Shown piece by piece: positions 18,257 to 26,812 of a stretch of 64,000 nt of DNA (its first letter is position 1; every line of letters begins with the position of its first letter). This DNA comes from Paraburkholderia diazotrophica (GTDB lineage Bacteria > Pseudomonadota > Gammaproteobacteria > Burkholderiales > Burkholderiaceae). Below the pieces are notes generated by a model. That model was not told where the DNA came from, did not search any database, and worked only from the letters and a program-made list of their open reading frames with translations. The stretch is taken from positions 57,914 through 121,913 of the forward strand of contig NZ_FNYE01000026.1 in assembly GCF_900108945.1 (NCBI RefSeq), written 5' to 3'. Both the position numbers and the translations under genes were made by a program.

Positions 18257-20538
18257 CAAGGCGCGATATAGCCCGCCGGCGTCGTGACGTTCGCCTTCGT
18301 GACGGTCGCATTCGACGACACCACATAGACAGGCGTCTCCGTCAGCGCGAGCGTCACATAGCCGTCCTGATAAGACACGCTCGACGGATTGCCCATCATG
18401 TCGAACACCGTCACCTTGCCCGAAGTGCCGGGCGCGTCCACTTGCAGACGCCACGACACGCCCGCCTTCGGATCGAAATGCGTCGACTTGTTCCACTTCG
18501 CGTTGTCGTGCGTCCACGCGGCCGTGATGATCTTGCCGCCGTTCAGCCGCTGGAACGCGTACGCATAGACGCCGGCGGGCGTGCGCTTGACGGGACCGAG
18601 CGTAGCCGTGCCGTCGATCAGCCGCGTCATCGCCGCGACCGCGAGCGCCGCGGGCTTCGGACTGATCGCGCCCGGACCGAAATCGCCTTTCGGATGATCG
18701 AGGTCGAAGAACACGCCGTAGCCCGGCGTCGCATCGGGCGTGTCGTTCGAATAGAAGATGTAGGTCATGTCCGCGCCTTCGCCGAGCAGGATCAGATGCG
18801 TGCGCGCGACGACGGCGCCTTGCGCGTACAGCACGTCGCCAGTCGGATAGTGCGGGCCGTATTGTTCGCCGACGTCGTAGCTGATGCCCGTTTCCGTCGC
18901 GAAGAGTTTCGCGCCCGGCTTGTATTCGGCGGCCATCAAGCGGCGTAGCGCGCGCATCGAGGTCGGCAGCGCGTATTGAGCCTGCTGCGGATCGCTGGCG
19001 TTCATCAGGCGCTCGGGCGGATGCGATGGGCTGGGGCCGTTCGGATCGTAGTAGCCGTGAATCGCGATGCCGTCGAGGTACTTCGGCAGGCCGAGCGGCG
19101 CGAGGCGCCTGAGCGATTCGATATTGCCCGTCACGGAGCCATACGTCGGCCCCATCACGACGGCATTCGGATCGGTCGCGTGGATGCCTTCGTACACCGT
19201 CTTGTATAGTTCGACGAAATTTGCGTCGGTGTCTTTCCACGGCAGGCCGCCTCCTGCGTCGGGCTCCCACGTGACCTGATAGTAGTTGCTCGACTGCGCC
19301 GCAAAGACTGTCGTTCGCACGCGGCTCGATTCGGTGCCGACGCGCTGCATGTACTCGCGCAATGCGCCCGTCGATTTCGGCAGATAGCTGTGCGTCTGCT
19401 TGCCTGTTGGACTCGCCCAGCCAGGAAAGCCGTCGAGCTGGATCAGTCGCAGCAGGTCGCCTTTGCGGAACCACGGCGCGAGTCGCGCGGTGGCGGGATT
19501 GAACGTGTTCGCGCGGTCCGGCTCTTCCGTATACCAATTGCGGTTGTCGTTGACCCACGTGAGGCCGAGCTGCGGATACAGAGGACGATAGCCGTCGCCA
19601 TCGCAGCAGTGCTGTCCCGGCGCGACGAACGCCGTGCCCTGGCCGCCGAAGCGATGCAGGTCCGCGCGCGCGAAATGCACGGGCGGCACGCTCGCCGACA
19701 CATCGGGCAGCACGCCGAACGTGGCGATACCTTCGGGGCGCGTGCCGCGCGCGGGCAACCGTCCATGCTCGTGTTCGAGCGAGGCGGACAACGCGAAGTA
19801 GCCCGCAAGCGTCGACGTGCAAGTCAGCGTGACCTGACGCGCGCCTTGCGCGACCTCGTACGCGCCGCTTGCCTGCACGCTACCCCACGCATCGCGGATC
19901 TGCCAGGCGAGCTTGTCGTTGCGCGATGCGCGGGTCGTGATGGCGACGCGGAACGAACGATCGAGCGTAAAAAGACGCGTACCGTTGCTGTCTGGTGTGT
20001 CGGCTTCGATGAGACCGCCTTGCGGATTCACCGCCGCGACGTCCGGTGAAGCGTTGCAGCGGAGTGCCTGAGCGCGGTTCGAGTAAGGTTGCGCTCTCGC
20101 TTGCGTGGCATCGTTGTCGGTCGTAGCGCGAGGCGGCGTAGCGGGTGTCGCGCTGGCTTTCGCAGCAGCGCCGGACGCACCCGTTGCGCTGTTGCCTGTT
20201 GAAATCCAGCACTGCTTCTCTTCGCCGGGCGCCGGATCGTCGAATACGCCGTTGTCGCATGCAGTGCCGTTGGTCAGCGTTTTGACGATATTACGCGCTT
20301 GCGTGCCATAACGGACGTCGCGCGTGCCGCTGAACGAGCAGGTGCCGTGCTCATCGGCGCATTTCGTCCAGGTCGGATCTTGCGCGCTATCGGCCGAGGC
20401 CCTGTCGCAGCTGCTCGCCATCGCGACCCCTGCGGCAAGCAGCGACGCGCGCATCACGAGGGACATATCGAGCGCATCAGCGATCCGCTTCAGCGAGGGT
20501 CCGTATCTTTTGCCGGGCGATTCGTCGCCATCAGTCAT
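18256..20538 (-). CDS. Secreted clan GH-A glycoside hydrolase (GH39-like)
   Basis: The 760-aa protein has a hydrophobic export signal at about residues 25-44 (MSLVMRASLLAAGVAMASSC), possibly with a weak lipobox. Next is a ~55-residue module with four Cys (CADEHGTCSF, VRYG) found attached to secreted carbohydrate-active enzymes, then an Ala/Thr-rich linker. The catalytic part shows GH-A features: a probable acid/base Glu425 in VTWEPDAGG and a probable nucleophile Glu549 in LFATETGISYD, 124 residues apart. The start ATG 20538 has GGGAGGGAAAG upstream. It may process or release the polysaccharide made by the locus. The exact GH family and bond cleaved are not determined. Confidence 0.75.
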   Translation of the reverse strand: MTDGDESPGKRYGPSLKRIADALDMSLVMRASLLAAGVAMASSCDRASADSAQDPTWTKCADEHGTCSFSGTRDVRYGTQARNIVKTLTNGTACDNGVFDDPAPGEEKQCWISTGNSATGASGAAAKASATPATPPRATTDNDATQARAQPYSNRAQALRCNASPDVAAVNPQGGLIEADTPDSNGTRLFTLDRSFRVAITTRASRNDKLAWQIRDAWGSVQASGAYEVAQGARQVTLTCTSTLAGYFALSASLEHEHGRLPARGTRPEGIATFGVLPDVSASVPPVHFARADLHRFGGQGTAFVAPGQHCCDGDGYRPLYPQLGLTWVNDNRNWYTEEPDRANTFNPATARLAPWFRKGDLLRLIQLDGFPGWASPTGKQTHSYLPKSTGALREYMQRVGTESSRVRTTVFAAQSSNYYQVTWEPDAGGGLPWKDTDANFVELYKTVYEGIHATDPNAVVMGPTYGSVTGNIESLRRLAPLGLPKYLDGIAIHGYYDPNGPSPSHPPERLMNASDPQQAQYALPTSMRALRRLMAAEYKPGAKLFATETGISYDVGEQYGPHYPTGDVLYAQGAVVARTHLILLGEGADMTYIFYSNDTPDATPGYGVFFDLDHPKGDFGPGAISPKPAALAVAAMTRLIDGTATLGPVKRTPAGVYAYAFQRLNGGKIITAAWTHDNAKWNKSTHFDPKAGVSWRLQVDAPGTSGKVTVFDMMGNPSSVSYQDGYVTLALTETPVYVVSSNATVTKANVTTPAGYIAP

Positions 20539-20845
20539 TCTTTCCCTCCCCATGACGGTATGGATCACTGGGTACGCATTCGAGCGACCAAGATTACACC
20601 GCGCGTCTAGCACAAATTGGACGTTCTTTAGTCTGGGTGCGCAACTTCACTGGCGGATGAATGCGAATGTTGCGTCGTCGCGACGCTTGCTAATGGCGGC
20701 GTTCGCCTAATGCACATTATCCGCGTCGCATAAGGCCCAGCGACCGGACAACAGGCCTTTGCGCGTTGGACGGGGACCGGCAAGAGCCGGCCAAAATCGT
20801 CTCTTTATCCTGTCTCGCCGGCGCTGCGGTGCCCTTTATCCGGCT

Positions 20846-20871
20846 TTAATGTTTCTATTTTGAAACATTAA
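20846..20871. repeat. Perfect 10-bp inverted repeat, candidate operator
   Basis: TTAATGTTTC - six bases - GAAACATTAA is a perfect 10-base inverted repeat. There is no terminator-type T-run and no gene ends nearby, so an operator is more likely than a terminator. Confidence 0.6.
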
Positions 20872-21184
20872 CGGTTTTATTTATGGGCGAATCTAAAGAC
20901 GAAAAGAATTAATTATTCGAGGCTGTTTTCGTCTTCTTATAATTCGTAATCTGAGCATTGCGAGCTGCGTTTTTCATCATATTAATAGAGCTTTAATTTC
21001 GTATTAGCAAAATGCCAGTCAGAGGAGGAATAGGCGGCTTTCGAGTAATTATTACAGGCACTAAAGCAACTCTGAAAAAATTGCTGTTCTGCCGTGAGGT
21101 GGTCCAGTAATTGCAACAAATTGTAATGCTTTGTGTCAAGCCTGGCGGGGCGGAGCCGGGAGCGCTCCATTTGTGATATGAAAT

Positions 21185-21225
21185 GGCGAATTCGTTCGCC
21201 GGCACGTAAGCCAATTAATTTGGCT
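21185..21225. repeat. Two adjacent perfect inverted repeats
   Basis: GGCGAA-TTCG-TTCGCC (21185-21200) is followed eight bases later by AGCCAA-TTAAT-TTGGCT (21209-21225). They lie about 180-220 bases upstream of the regulator start and could be protein-binding sites or leader hairpins. Confidence 0.45.
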
Positions 21226-21404
21226 ATATGTGACTGTCAAATTCAGGCTGAAAGGCTTCGATCAGCAATCGGACCGAATACGCCAATACATCGTCAGTTT
21301 CAGTCACTGTCCGCCGGGATTGTTTTTTTAATGCGTATGATGCACTGCACATCGCTTGGATTTAACTAGTTCTTTCCACGCCGGAAGGTCAAGGGGGAAG
21401 AGTC

Positions 21405-22406
21405 ATGGCGTATGCAAGTATGGAAACTCCAATGGTAGGCTGGGTACGAGCGCCTGAGCGCAGCGCGCACTACGCAGCCGCCACTCGCCACATTGCTATT
21501 TTGTTGTTTGACGGTTGCTCCCTCCTTGGCGCGGGGATCGTCGCGGAGGTCTTTCACGCAGCTAACGAACTGGCGTCATCCGCCAGCCACGGCTGGACCT
21601 ACGACGTCAGTTTCCTGTCGGCCTCGGGTGGCAACATCACGTGCTCGTCATCGATTCGCGTCTGGACGGACGGGCTCGATGCGCGGCATTACATGGGATT
21701 CGATGCGCTGTTCGTGGCGGGCGGCAAGGGTGCGCGCAGCGCGTCCCGCGACGAACGGCTCATTGCGTGGCTGCGGCGCGTTCATGCGAACACGAGCACC
21801 GTGCGTCCGATCGGCGAAGGGCGCGCGCTGCTCGAAGCGGCATGCATCAACGGCGTACAGCAACGCGATTTCGGCAGCTACAGCGTGCGCGAAGAGCGCG
21901 ACGAGCAAAACGGCAACGAAGCGAACGATCGTCTCGAATCGATGAAGAGCGCGCTGATGCTGATCAAGCGCGATCTCGGCATCGACGTAGCGCGCAACGT
22001 GGCCGAACGTCTGATGCCCGATGCGGGCGACAGCCTGATGTCGCTGCTGGGCGACAGCACGGGCCGCAGCCCCGCGGACAAGGTGCGCGCGGCAGCGCGC
22101 TGGCTACAGGAGAACTGCCAGCGGTCGATTTCGATCGCGGACGCGGCCCAGGTGGCCGCGATGAGCGAACGCAATTTCCTGCGCCGCTTCAAGATGGAAG
22201 TAGGCGTCACTCCGTCCGACTACCTGCTGCACGCACGGCTCGCGATCACCTGCAGCCTGTTGACCGACTCCGAACTGCCCGTCGACAAGATCGCGCGGCG
22301 CACGGGAATGGGCAACGGCGATCGCCTCGCGAAGATCTTCCGCAAGCGGATGAAAGTCTCGCCGACGGAATACCGGATGAAGACCCGGCGCGAAGCCGGC
22401 ATCTGA
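21405..22406 (+). CDS. GlxA-type AraC family regulator with shortened sensor domain
   Basis: The 333-aa regulator begins with a DJ-1/PfpI-like region (HIAILLFDGCSLLGAGIV, then FDALFVAGGKGAR) and ends in a two-helix-turn-helix AraC domain (ISIADAAQVAAMSERNFLRR, DKIARRTGMGNGDRLAKIFRK, SPTEYR). After EGRALLEAACINGVQ the sensor is shorter than in the paralogue at 15019 and lacks the usual conserved block. ATG 21405 follows a very strong ribosome binding site. It is 76 bases upstream of manC and codirectional, so it is the best candidate for the local activator of the exopolysaccharide operon. Confidence 0.87.
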   Translation: MAYASMETPMVGWVRAPERSAHYAAATRHIAILLFDGCSLLGAGIVAEVFHAANELASSASHGWTYDVSFLSASGGNITCSSSIRVWTDGLDARHYMGFDALFVAGGKGARSASRDERLIAWLRRVHANTSTVRPIGEGRALLEAACINGVQQRDFGSYSVREERDEQNGNEANDRLESMKSALMLIKRDLGIDVARNVAERLMPDAGDSLMSLLGDSTGRSPADKVRAAARWLQENCQRSISIADAAQVAAMSERNFLRRFKMEVGVTPSDYLLHARLAITCSLLTDSELPVDKIARRTGMGNGDRLAKIFRKRMKVSPTEYRMKTRREAGI

Positions 22407-22482
22407 ACGCCGGCCGCGATCTGAGAACGCGTTTCAGGTGGGCATGCCTGGCCATCAATGGCAGACATTAAGGAGTGCGTAC

Positions 22483-24087
22483 ATGACAGTCGACCAGAAA
22501 AATCCGACGAATGCAGCGGCGCCGGCAAGTGCGTTGCCGGACTGCGCGCACATCGTGCCGGTGATACTGGCGGGCGGATCGGGCACCCGGCTGTGGCCGA
22601 TGTCGCGTGAACACTTTCCGAAGCAACTGATCGGCGTGGTCGGTTCGGAATCGCTGTTGCAGGACACCGTTCACCGCATGGAGGGTTTTCCTGCAGGCTG
22701 GGATGTGTCGAGCGCGCCCATCGTCGTGTGCGGCGAAGAGCATCGCTTCGTGATCGCCGAACAGCTGACGTGCAACGGCTGCACGCCGCGGCTCGTCGTC
22801 GAGCCGGCGCGGCGCGATACGGCGCCCGCTCTCACGCTCGCGGCCGCGCTCGCGTGCGCGAACGGCGATGACGCGATTCTCGTCGTGATGCCGTCCGATC
22901 ATTCGATCGCCGATGTGCCCGCGTTGCAGCGGGCGATCGAGATTGCCGCGCGCCATGCGCAGCGCGGCGCGATTGCGACGCTCGGCGTGCCTCCGCGCGG
23001 GCCCGAGACGGGCTTCGGCTATATCCGCGTCGGCAGGAAGCTGGATGGCGAAGCGCGCGAGATCGACGGCTTCGTCGAAAAGCCCGCTGCCGAGCTCGCG
23101 CGGCAATACGTTGCGGCAGGCACGTACTGGTGGAACAGCGGCATCTTCGTGATGCGCGCGAGCGTGTGGCTCGCGACGCTGCAATCGCTTCAGCCCGACA
23201 TGCACGCCGCGTGTTGCGCGGCGTTCGTGCAAGGGCAGTTCGAAGGCACGACCTTCCGTCCCGCCGCGGACGCGTTCACGCGTTCGCCCGCCGATTCGAT
23301 CGACTACGCAGTGATGGAGCGACTGAACGTGTCGGCGGGCTGGACATCGACGGGCGTCGTCGTTCCGCTCGACGCGGGCTGGTCCGATCTCGGCTCGTGG
23401 GACGCCGTGTGGGCCGCACAGCCGAAGGACGAAGCGGGCAACGTGGGACGCGGCCGCGTGATGTTCGAAGGCGCCGTCACGAGCTACGCGCATTCCGAAG
23501 GGCGGCTTGTCGCGTGTGTCGGCACGACGAATGTGATCGTCGTCGAAACGGCGGACGCCGTGCTCGTCGCCGATCGCTCGCGCGTGCAGGACGTGAAGGG
23601 GCTCGTCGCGCGCATCAAGGCGCAAAAGGCGCCCGAGGCCGACGCGCATCGCAAGGTGCGCCGTCCGTGGGGCTTCTACGATTCGATCGATCACGGCGAC
23701 CGCTTCCAGGTCAAGCGCATCGTGGTCACGCCAGGGGCCAAGCTGTCGCTGCAGCTGCATCACCATCGCGCGGAGCACTGGATCGTCGTGCGCGGCACGG
23801 CGCTCGTCACGCGAGGCGAGGAGCAGTTTTTGCTCAGTGAAAATGAATCGACCTACATCCCGCTCGGCGTGCGGCATCGGCTGGAAAACCCCGGCAAGGT
23901 GCCGCTCGAAATCATCGAGGTGCAGTCGGGTTCGTATCTGGGCGAAGACGACATCGTGCGCTTCGACGACACGTATGGGCGCTGCGGTCCGACGCAAGGC
24001 CAGAGCCAGTCGCACGGCGAAAGCCACACACAGGACCAGGACGAAAGTCAGGGCACGGGGCATGGCCCGACTACCGCGGCGACCTAG
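22483..24087 (+). CDS. manC: Mannose-1-phosphate guanylyltransferase / mannose-6-phosphate isomerase
   Basis: The 534-aa bifunctional type II enzyme starts at ATG 22483 after AAGGAG. The N-terminal guanylyltransferase has VILAGGSGTRLWPMSRE and FPKQLIGV, VVMPSDHSI, GFGYIRVG, FVEKPA and WNSGIFVMRAS. From ~residue 390 a cupin domain follows (RPWGFYDSIDHGDRFQVKRI, LSLQLHHHRAEHWIVVRG, YIPLGVRHRLENPG) with the metal-binding His residues. It makes GDP-mannose, the substrate of the downstream gmd. The C-terminus is an extra Gln/Ser/His-rich tail of about 35 residues. It is the first enzyme gene of the operon. Confidence 0.95.
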   Translation: MTVDQKNPTNAAAPASALPDCAHIVPVILAGGSGTRLWPMSREHFPKQLIGVVGSESLLQDTVHRMEGFPAGWDVSSAPIVVCGEEHRFVIAEQLTCNGCTPRLVVEPARRDTAPALTLAAALACANGDDAILVVMPSDHSIADVPALQRAIEIAARHAQRGAIATLGVPPRGPETGFGYIRVGRKLDGEAREIDGFVEKPAAELARQYVAAGTYWWNSGIFVMRASVWLATLQSLQPDMHAACCAAFVQGQFEGTTFRPAADAFTRSPADSIDYAVMERLNVSAGWTSTGVVVPLDAGWSDLGSWDAVWAAQPKDEAGNVGRGRVMFEGAVTSYAHSEGRLVACVGTTNVIVVETADAVLVADRSRVQDVKGLVARIKAQKAPEADAHRKVRRPWGFYDSIDHGDRFQVKRIVVTPGAKLSLQLHHHRAEHWIVVRGTALVTRGEEQFLLSENESTYIPLGVRHRLENPGKVPLEIIEVQSGSYLGEDDIVRFDDTYGRCGPTQGQSQSHGESHTQDQDESQGTGHGPTTAAT

Positions 24088-24152
24088 CGCGGCGCCGAAA
24101 TGCGCAACACCCGGACGACACGCAACGAACGACGAATGGCAGGGTGACTGAT

Positions 24153-25538
24153 ATGCGGGATTTACAGGACTTTTTTGCGCGGGTTGCAGACGTGGCGCTG
24201 ATCCTCCTCGGCGCCGCCGTGGCATCGCAGATCCGCTTCGATGAATTCTCGCAGCGAGGGTTCTACGACGCATTTGTCCTTTTCTCGGGGGCCTTCGCGC
24301 TCGCGATGTTCCCTGCGTTCGGAGTCTATGAGTCCTGGCGTGGCCGCTCGAAGCTCGCGCTCGCCGGACAGGTCGCGCTCGCGTGGCTCGTCGTGCAGGG
24401 CTGCGCGCTTGCGCTGATGTATTCGTTGCACCGCATCGACATTGTCTCGCGGCTGTGGTTCGCGTACTGGACGGCGATGGCGGGCGGCCTGCTGATCGCG
24501 TGGCGGCTGATTGCGCACGCGGTGCTCGCGCGCGCGCGCCGCGCCGGCTGGAACCTGCATCAGGTGGCGATCGTCGGCAGCGGCGGCCACTGTGACCAGA
24601 TCCTGCGCCGCATCGAATCGCAGCCGGCCACCGGCTTTCGCGCGACGGCCGTGCTGAACACGCATCCCGAAGAGTCGCCGCTGACGAATCCGCGCGTGAA
24701 CTGCTTCGACTCGCAGCAGGCTTTCGCCGAGTACGTACGCAGCAACGACGTGCACGAGCTATGGCTCGCGCTGTCGCTCACCGACGAGCGCACGATCTTT
24801 CGCATCGTCACCGAGTTTCGCAATGATCTCGTGAACATCCGCTTCATGCCGGACGTGCGCAGCCTTGCGCTGTTCGACACCAGCAGCGTGATCGAGCTTC
24901 TCGGGGTGCCTGCGATCAACCTCGTCGCGTCGCCGCTGTCGTCGCGCGCGCTCTTCAAGAAGGATCTATTCGACCGGGTGTTCGCCGCTTGCGCGATCAT
25001 CGGCCTCGCGCCGCTTTTGATCGCGATCGCAATTGCCGTCAAGGTGACGTCGCCCGGTCCCGTTTTTTTCAGGCAGAAACGTAAGGGGGCTGATGGTCGC
25101 GTTTTCACAATCTATAAATTCCGTTCGATGCGTGTGCACAAAGAGGAAGCCGGCAAGGTCAGCCAGGCGACCCGCAACGATCCGCGCATCACCCGGATCG
25201 GCGCGTTCCTGCGCCGCACGAGTCTCGATGAGCTGCCGCAGTTCTTCAACGTGCTGCGCGGCGACATGTCCGTGGTTGGGCCGCGCCCCCACGCACTCGA
25301 ACACGACGATCTGTATCAGAAGGTCGTGGCCGGCTATATCCATCGCTACAGGATCAAGCCGGGTATCACAGGTTGGGCTCAAATCAACGGCTTTCGCGGC
25401 GAAACCGACCGCATCGAAAAGATGGAGCGGCGCGTCGCGCACGATCTGTATTACCTGGGGCACTGGACCTTCTGGCTCGACATGCGAATCATCGGCGCCA
25501 CGATCGTCAAGGGCTTCATTCATACCAACGCGTACTGA
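24153..25538 (+). CDS. wcaJ: Undecaprenyl-phosphate glucose phosphotransferase (initiating transferase)
   Basis: The 461-aa polyprenyl-phosphate hexose-1-phosphate transferase loads the first sugar, usually glucose-1-P from UDP-glucose, on undecaprenyl phosphate at the inner membrane. The N-terminal half has four TM helices and a CoA-binding-like domain (VAIVGSGGHCDQILRRI). The C-terminal catalytic domain has DLFDRVFAACAIIGLAPLL, the family motif PGPVFFRQKRKG, IYKFRSMRV, RRTSLDELPQFFNVLRGDMS, VGPRPHALEHD and KPGITGWAQINGFRGET. The start is ATG 24153 with an AGGGTG site; a GTG at 24144 is an alternative. The sugar specificity is inferred from family, not proven. Confidence 0.93.
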   Translation: MRDLQDFFARVADVALILLGAAVASQIRFDEFSQRGFYDAFVLFSGAFALAMFPAFGVYESWRGRSKLALAGQVALAWLVVQGCALALMYSLHRIDIVSRLWFAYWTAMAGGLLIAWRLIAHAVLARARRAGWNLHQVAIVGSGGHCDQILRRIESQPATGFRATAVLNTHPEESPLTNPRVNCFDSQQAFAEYVRSNDVHELWLALSLTDERTIFRIVTEFRNDLVNIRFMPDVRSLALFDTSSVIELLGVPAINLVASPLSSRALFKKDLFDRVFAACAIIGLAPLLIAIAIAVKVTSPGPVFFRQKRKGADGRVFTIYKFRSMRVHKEEAGKVSQATRNDPRITRIGAFLRRTSLDELPQFFNVLRGDMSVVGPRPHALEHDDLYQKVVAGYIHRYRIKPGITGWAQINGFRGETDRIEKMERRVAHDLYYLGHWTFWLDMRIIGATIVKGFIHTNAY

Positions 25539-25592
25539 GATGGGGGCAAGTCAATGAACAAGGATCAAGCTCCCCTGCAAGGAGGAAATGTC

Positions 25593-26732
25593 ATGAACCA
25601 CAAACGAATAAGCGTGTGCGCGCCGCTGGTGCTGTCGATGTCCGTGATGCTGCTTTCTGCCTGCAGCATCGTGCCCGGACAACGGTTCGAATCACCTCCC
25701 ACGCTGCCCGAGACGGGCGGCGAGTACAGCAGCGAACCCGAACAGAACGTGCAGATTCCCATCACCGATATCAACCTGAAACTCGTGCGCACGATGAACG
25801 GGCAGGCGACGCAAGTGGATCAGCAGATCGCGTCGCTGTTCAGCCCCAAGGCGCCCACCTACAAGCTCGGCCCGGGTGACGTGCTGCAGATCACCGTGTG
25901 GGATCACCCTGAGCTGGCGGCCGCGCTCGGCCAGCCATCGCCTTCGAGCAGCAAGAGCGATCCGGGCATCGGCTTTCTCGTCGACGCCGAGGGCAATATC
26001 CAGTTCCCGTATGCAGGCACGATCCACGTGGGCGGAAAAGATGCAGCGACGGTGCAGAAAGAGCTGTATCGCAAGCTGAGCGTCGTCTTTCAGAAGCCTG
26101 AAGTGACGGTGCGTGTCGCCGCCTTCCGTGCGGCGCAGGTTTATGTCGATGGCGAAGTGCATGCGCCGGGGCCCGCGCAGGTCAACGATATTCCGATGTC
26201 GCTGACGGAAGCGATCAACCGCACGGGCGGCTTCACGCCAAATGCCGATCAGAGTCATGTCGAACTCGTGCGTGACGGCCGTACGTATGAAATCAACGTG
26301 CCGGGCCTCATCAGGGCGGGTCGCGCTCCGACGCAACTCTATCTGCAGGGCGGCGACCTGCTGCGGGTCGGGTCGCGCGACGAGTACGGCATCTACCTGA
26401 TGGGCGAAGTCAACAAGCCGGCGACGATCCTGCCGATGCGCGACGGCCGTCTGACGCTTGCCGAAGCGTTGTCGCAGGCGGGCAGTCTCAACCCGAACAC
26501 GGCTTACGCGAAGCAGACGTTCGTGATCCGCAATTCGATGAGCGACAAGCCCCAGATCTATCACCTGGACGCGACGTCGCCCACTTCGATGGTGCTTGCG
26601 AACCAGTTCAATCTTGAGCCGAAGGACGTGGTGTACGTCGACAACAACGGTCTCGTGAAATTCAACCGCGTGCTGTCGCTGCTGTTGCCTGCAATCAATG
26701 CTGGCGTGACGGCTGCATTGCTCGCGAAGTAA
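25593..26732 (+). CDS. wza: Polysaccharide export outer-membrane lipoprotein (Wza)
   Basis: The 379-aa protein begins with a lipoprotein signal ending in the lipobox LSAC (Cys24). The polysaccharide export (PES) domain has YKLGPGDVLQITVWDHPEL and EGNIQFPYAGTIHVGG, followed by SLBB-type repeats (VYVDGEVHAPGPAQV, YLMGEVNKPATILPM). It should form the octameric outer-membrane channel through which the polymer leaves, docking to Wzc. ATG 25593 follows AAGGAGG. The C-terminal LLLPAINAGVTAALLAK is hydrophobic, like the membrane-spanning helix of Wza. Confidence 0.94.
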   Translation: MNHKRISVCAPLVLSMSVMLLSACSIVPGQRFESPPTLPETGGEYSSEPEQNVQIPITDINLKLVRTMNGQATQVDQQIASLFSPKAPTYKLGPGDVLQITVWDHPELAAALGQPSPSSSKSDPGIGFLVDAEGNIQFPYAGTIHVGGKDAATVQKELYRKLSVVFQKPEVTVRVAAFRAAQVYVDGEVHAPGPAQVNDIPMSLTEAINRTGGFTPNADQSHVELVRDGRTYEINVPGLIRAGRAPTQLYLQGGDLLRVGSRDEYGIYLMGEVNKPATILPMRDGRLTLAEALSQAGSLNPNTAYAKQTFVIRNSMSDKPQIYHLDATSPTSMVLANQFNLEPKDVVYVDNNGLVKFNRVLSLLLPAINAGVTAALLAK

Positions 26733-26812
26733 GGGTGACGAATGCGTCGTGCAATAACGGGGTGCAGCAACGCAATGCTTCCGACAGTGTGGTTACTTGA
26801 TGGATCACGCAA

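Larger units (their letters stand above)
20539..21404. promoter_or_regulatory. AT-rich divergent regulatory region before the polysaccharide locus
   Basis: This 866-base gap between the glycosidase and the second regulator holds no supported gene. From ~20840 to ~21340 it is far richer in A/T than anything else in the first 46 kb. It contains several inverted repeats (20846-20871, 21185-21200, 21209-21225) and a strong ribosome binding site (GGGGGAAG) before the regulator at 21405. It probably carries divergent promoters and operators, and may be a target of H-NS/MvaT-like silencing. Confidence 0.6.
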
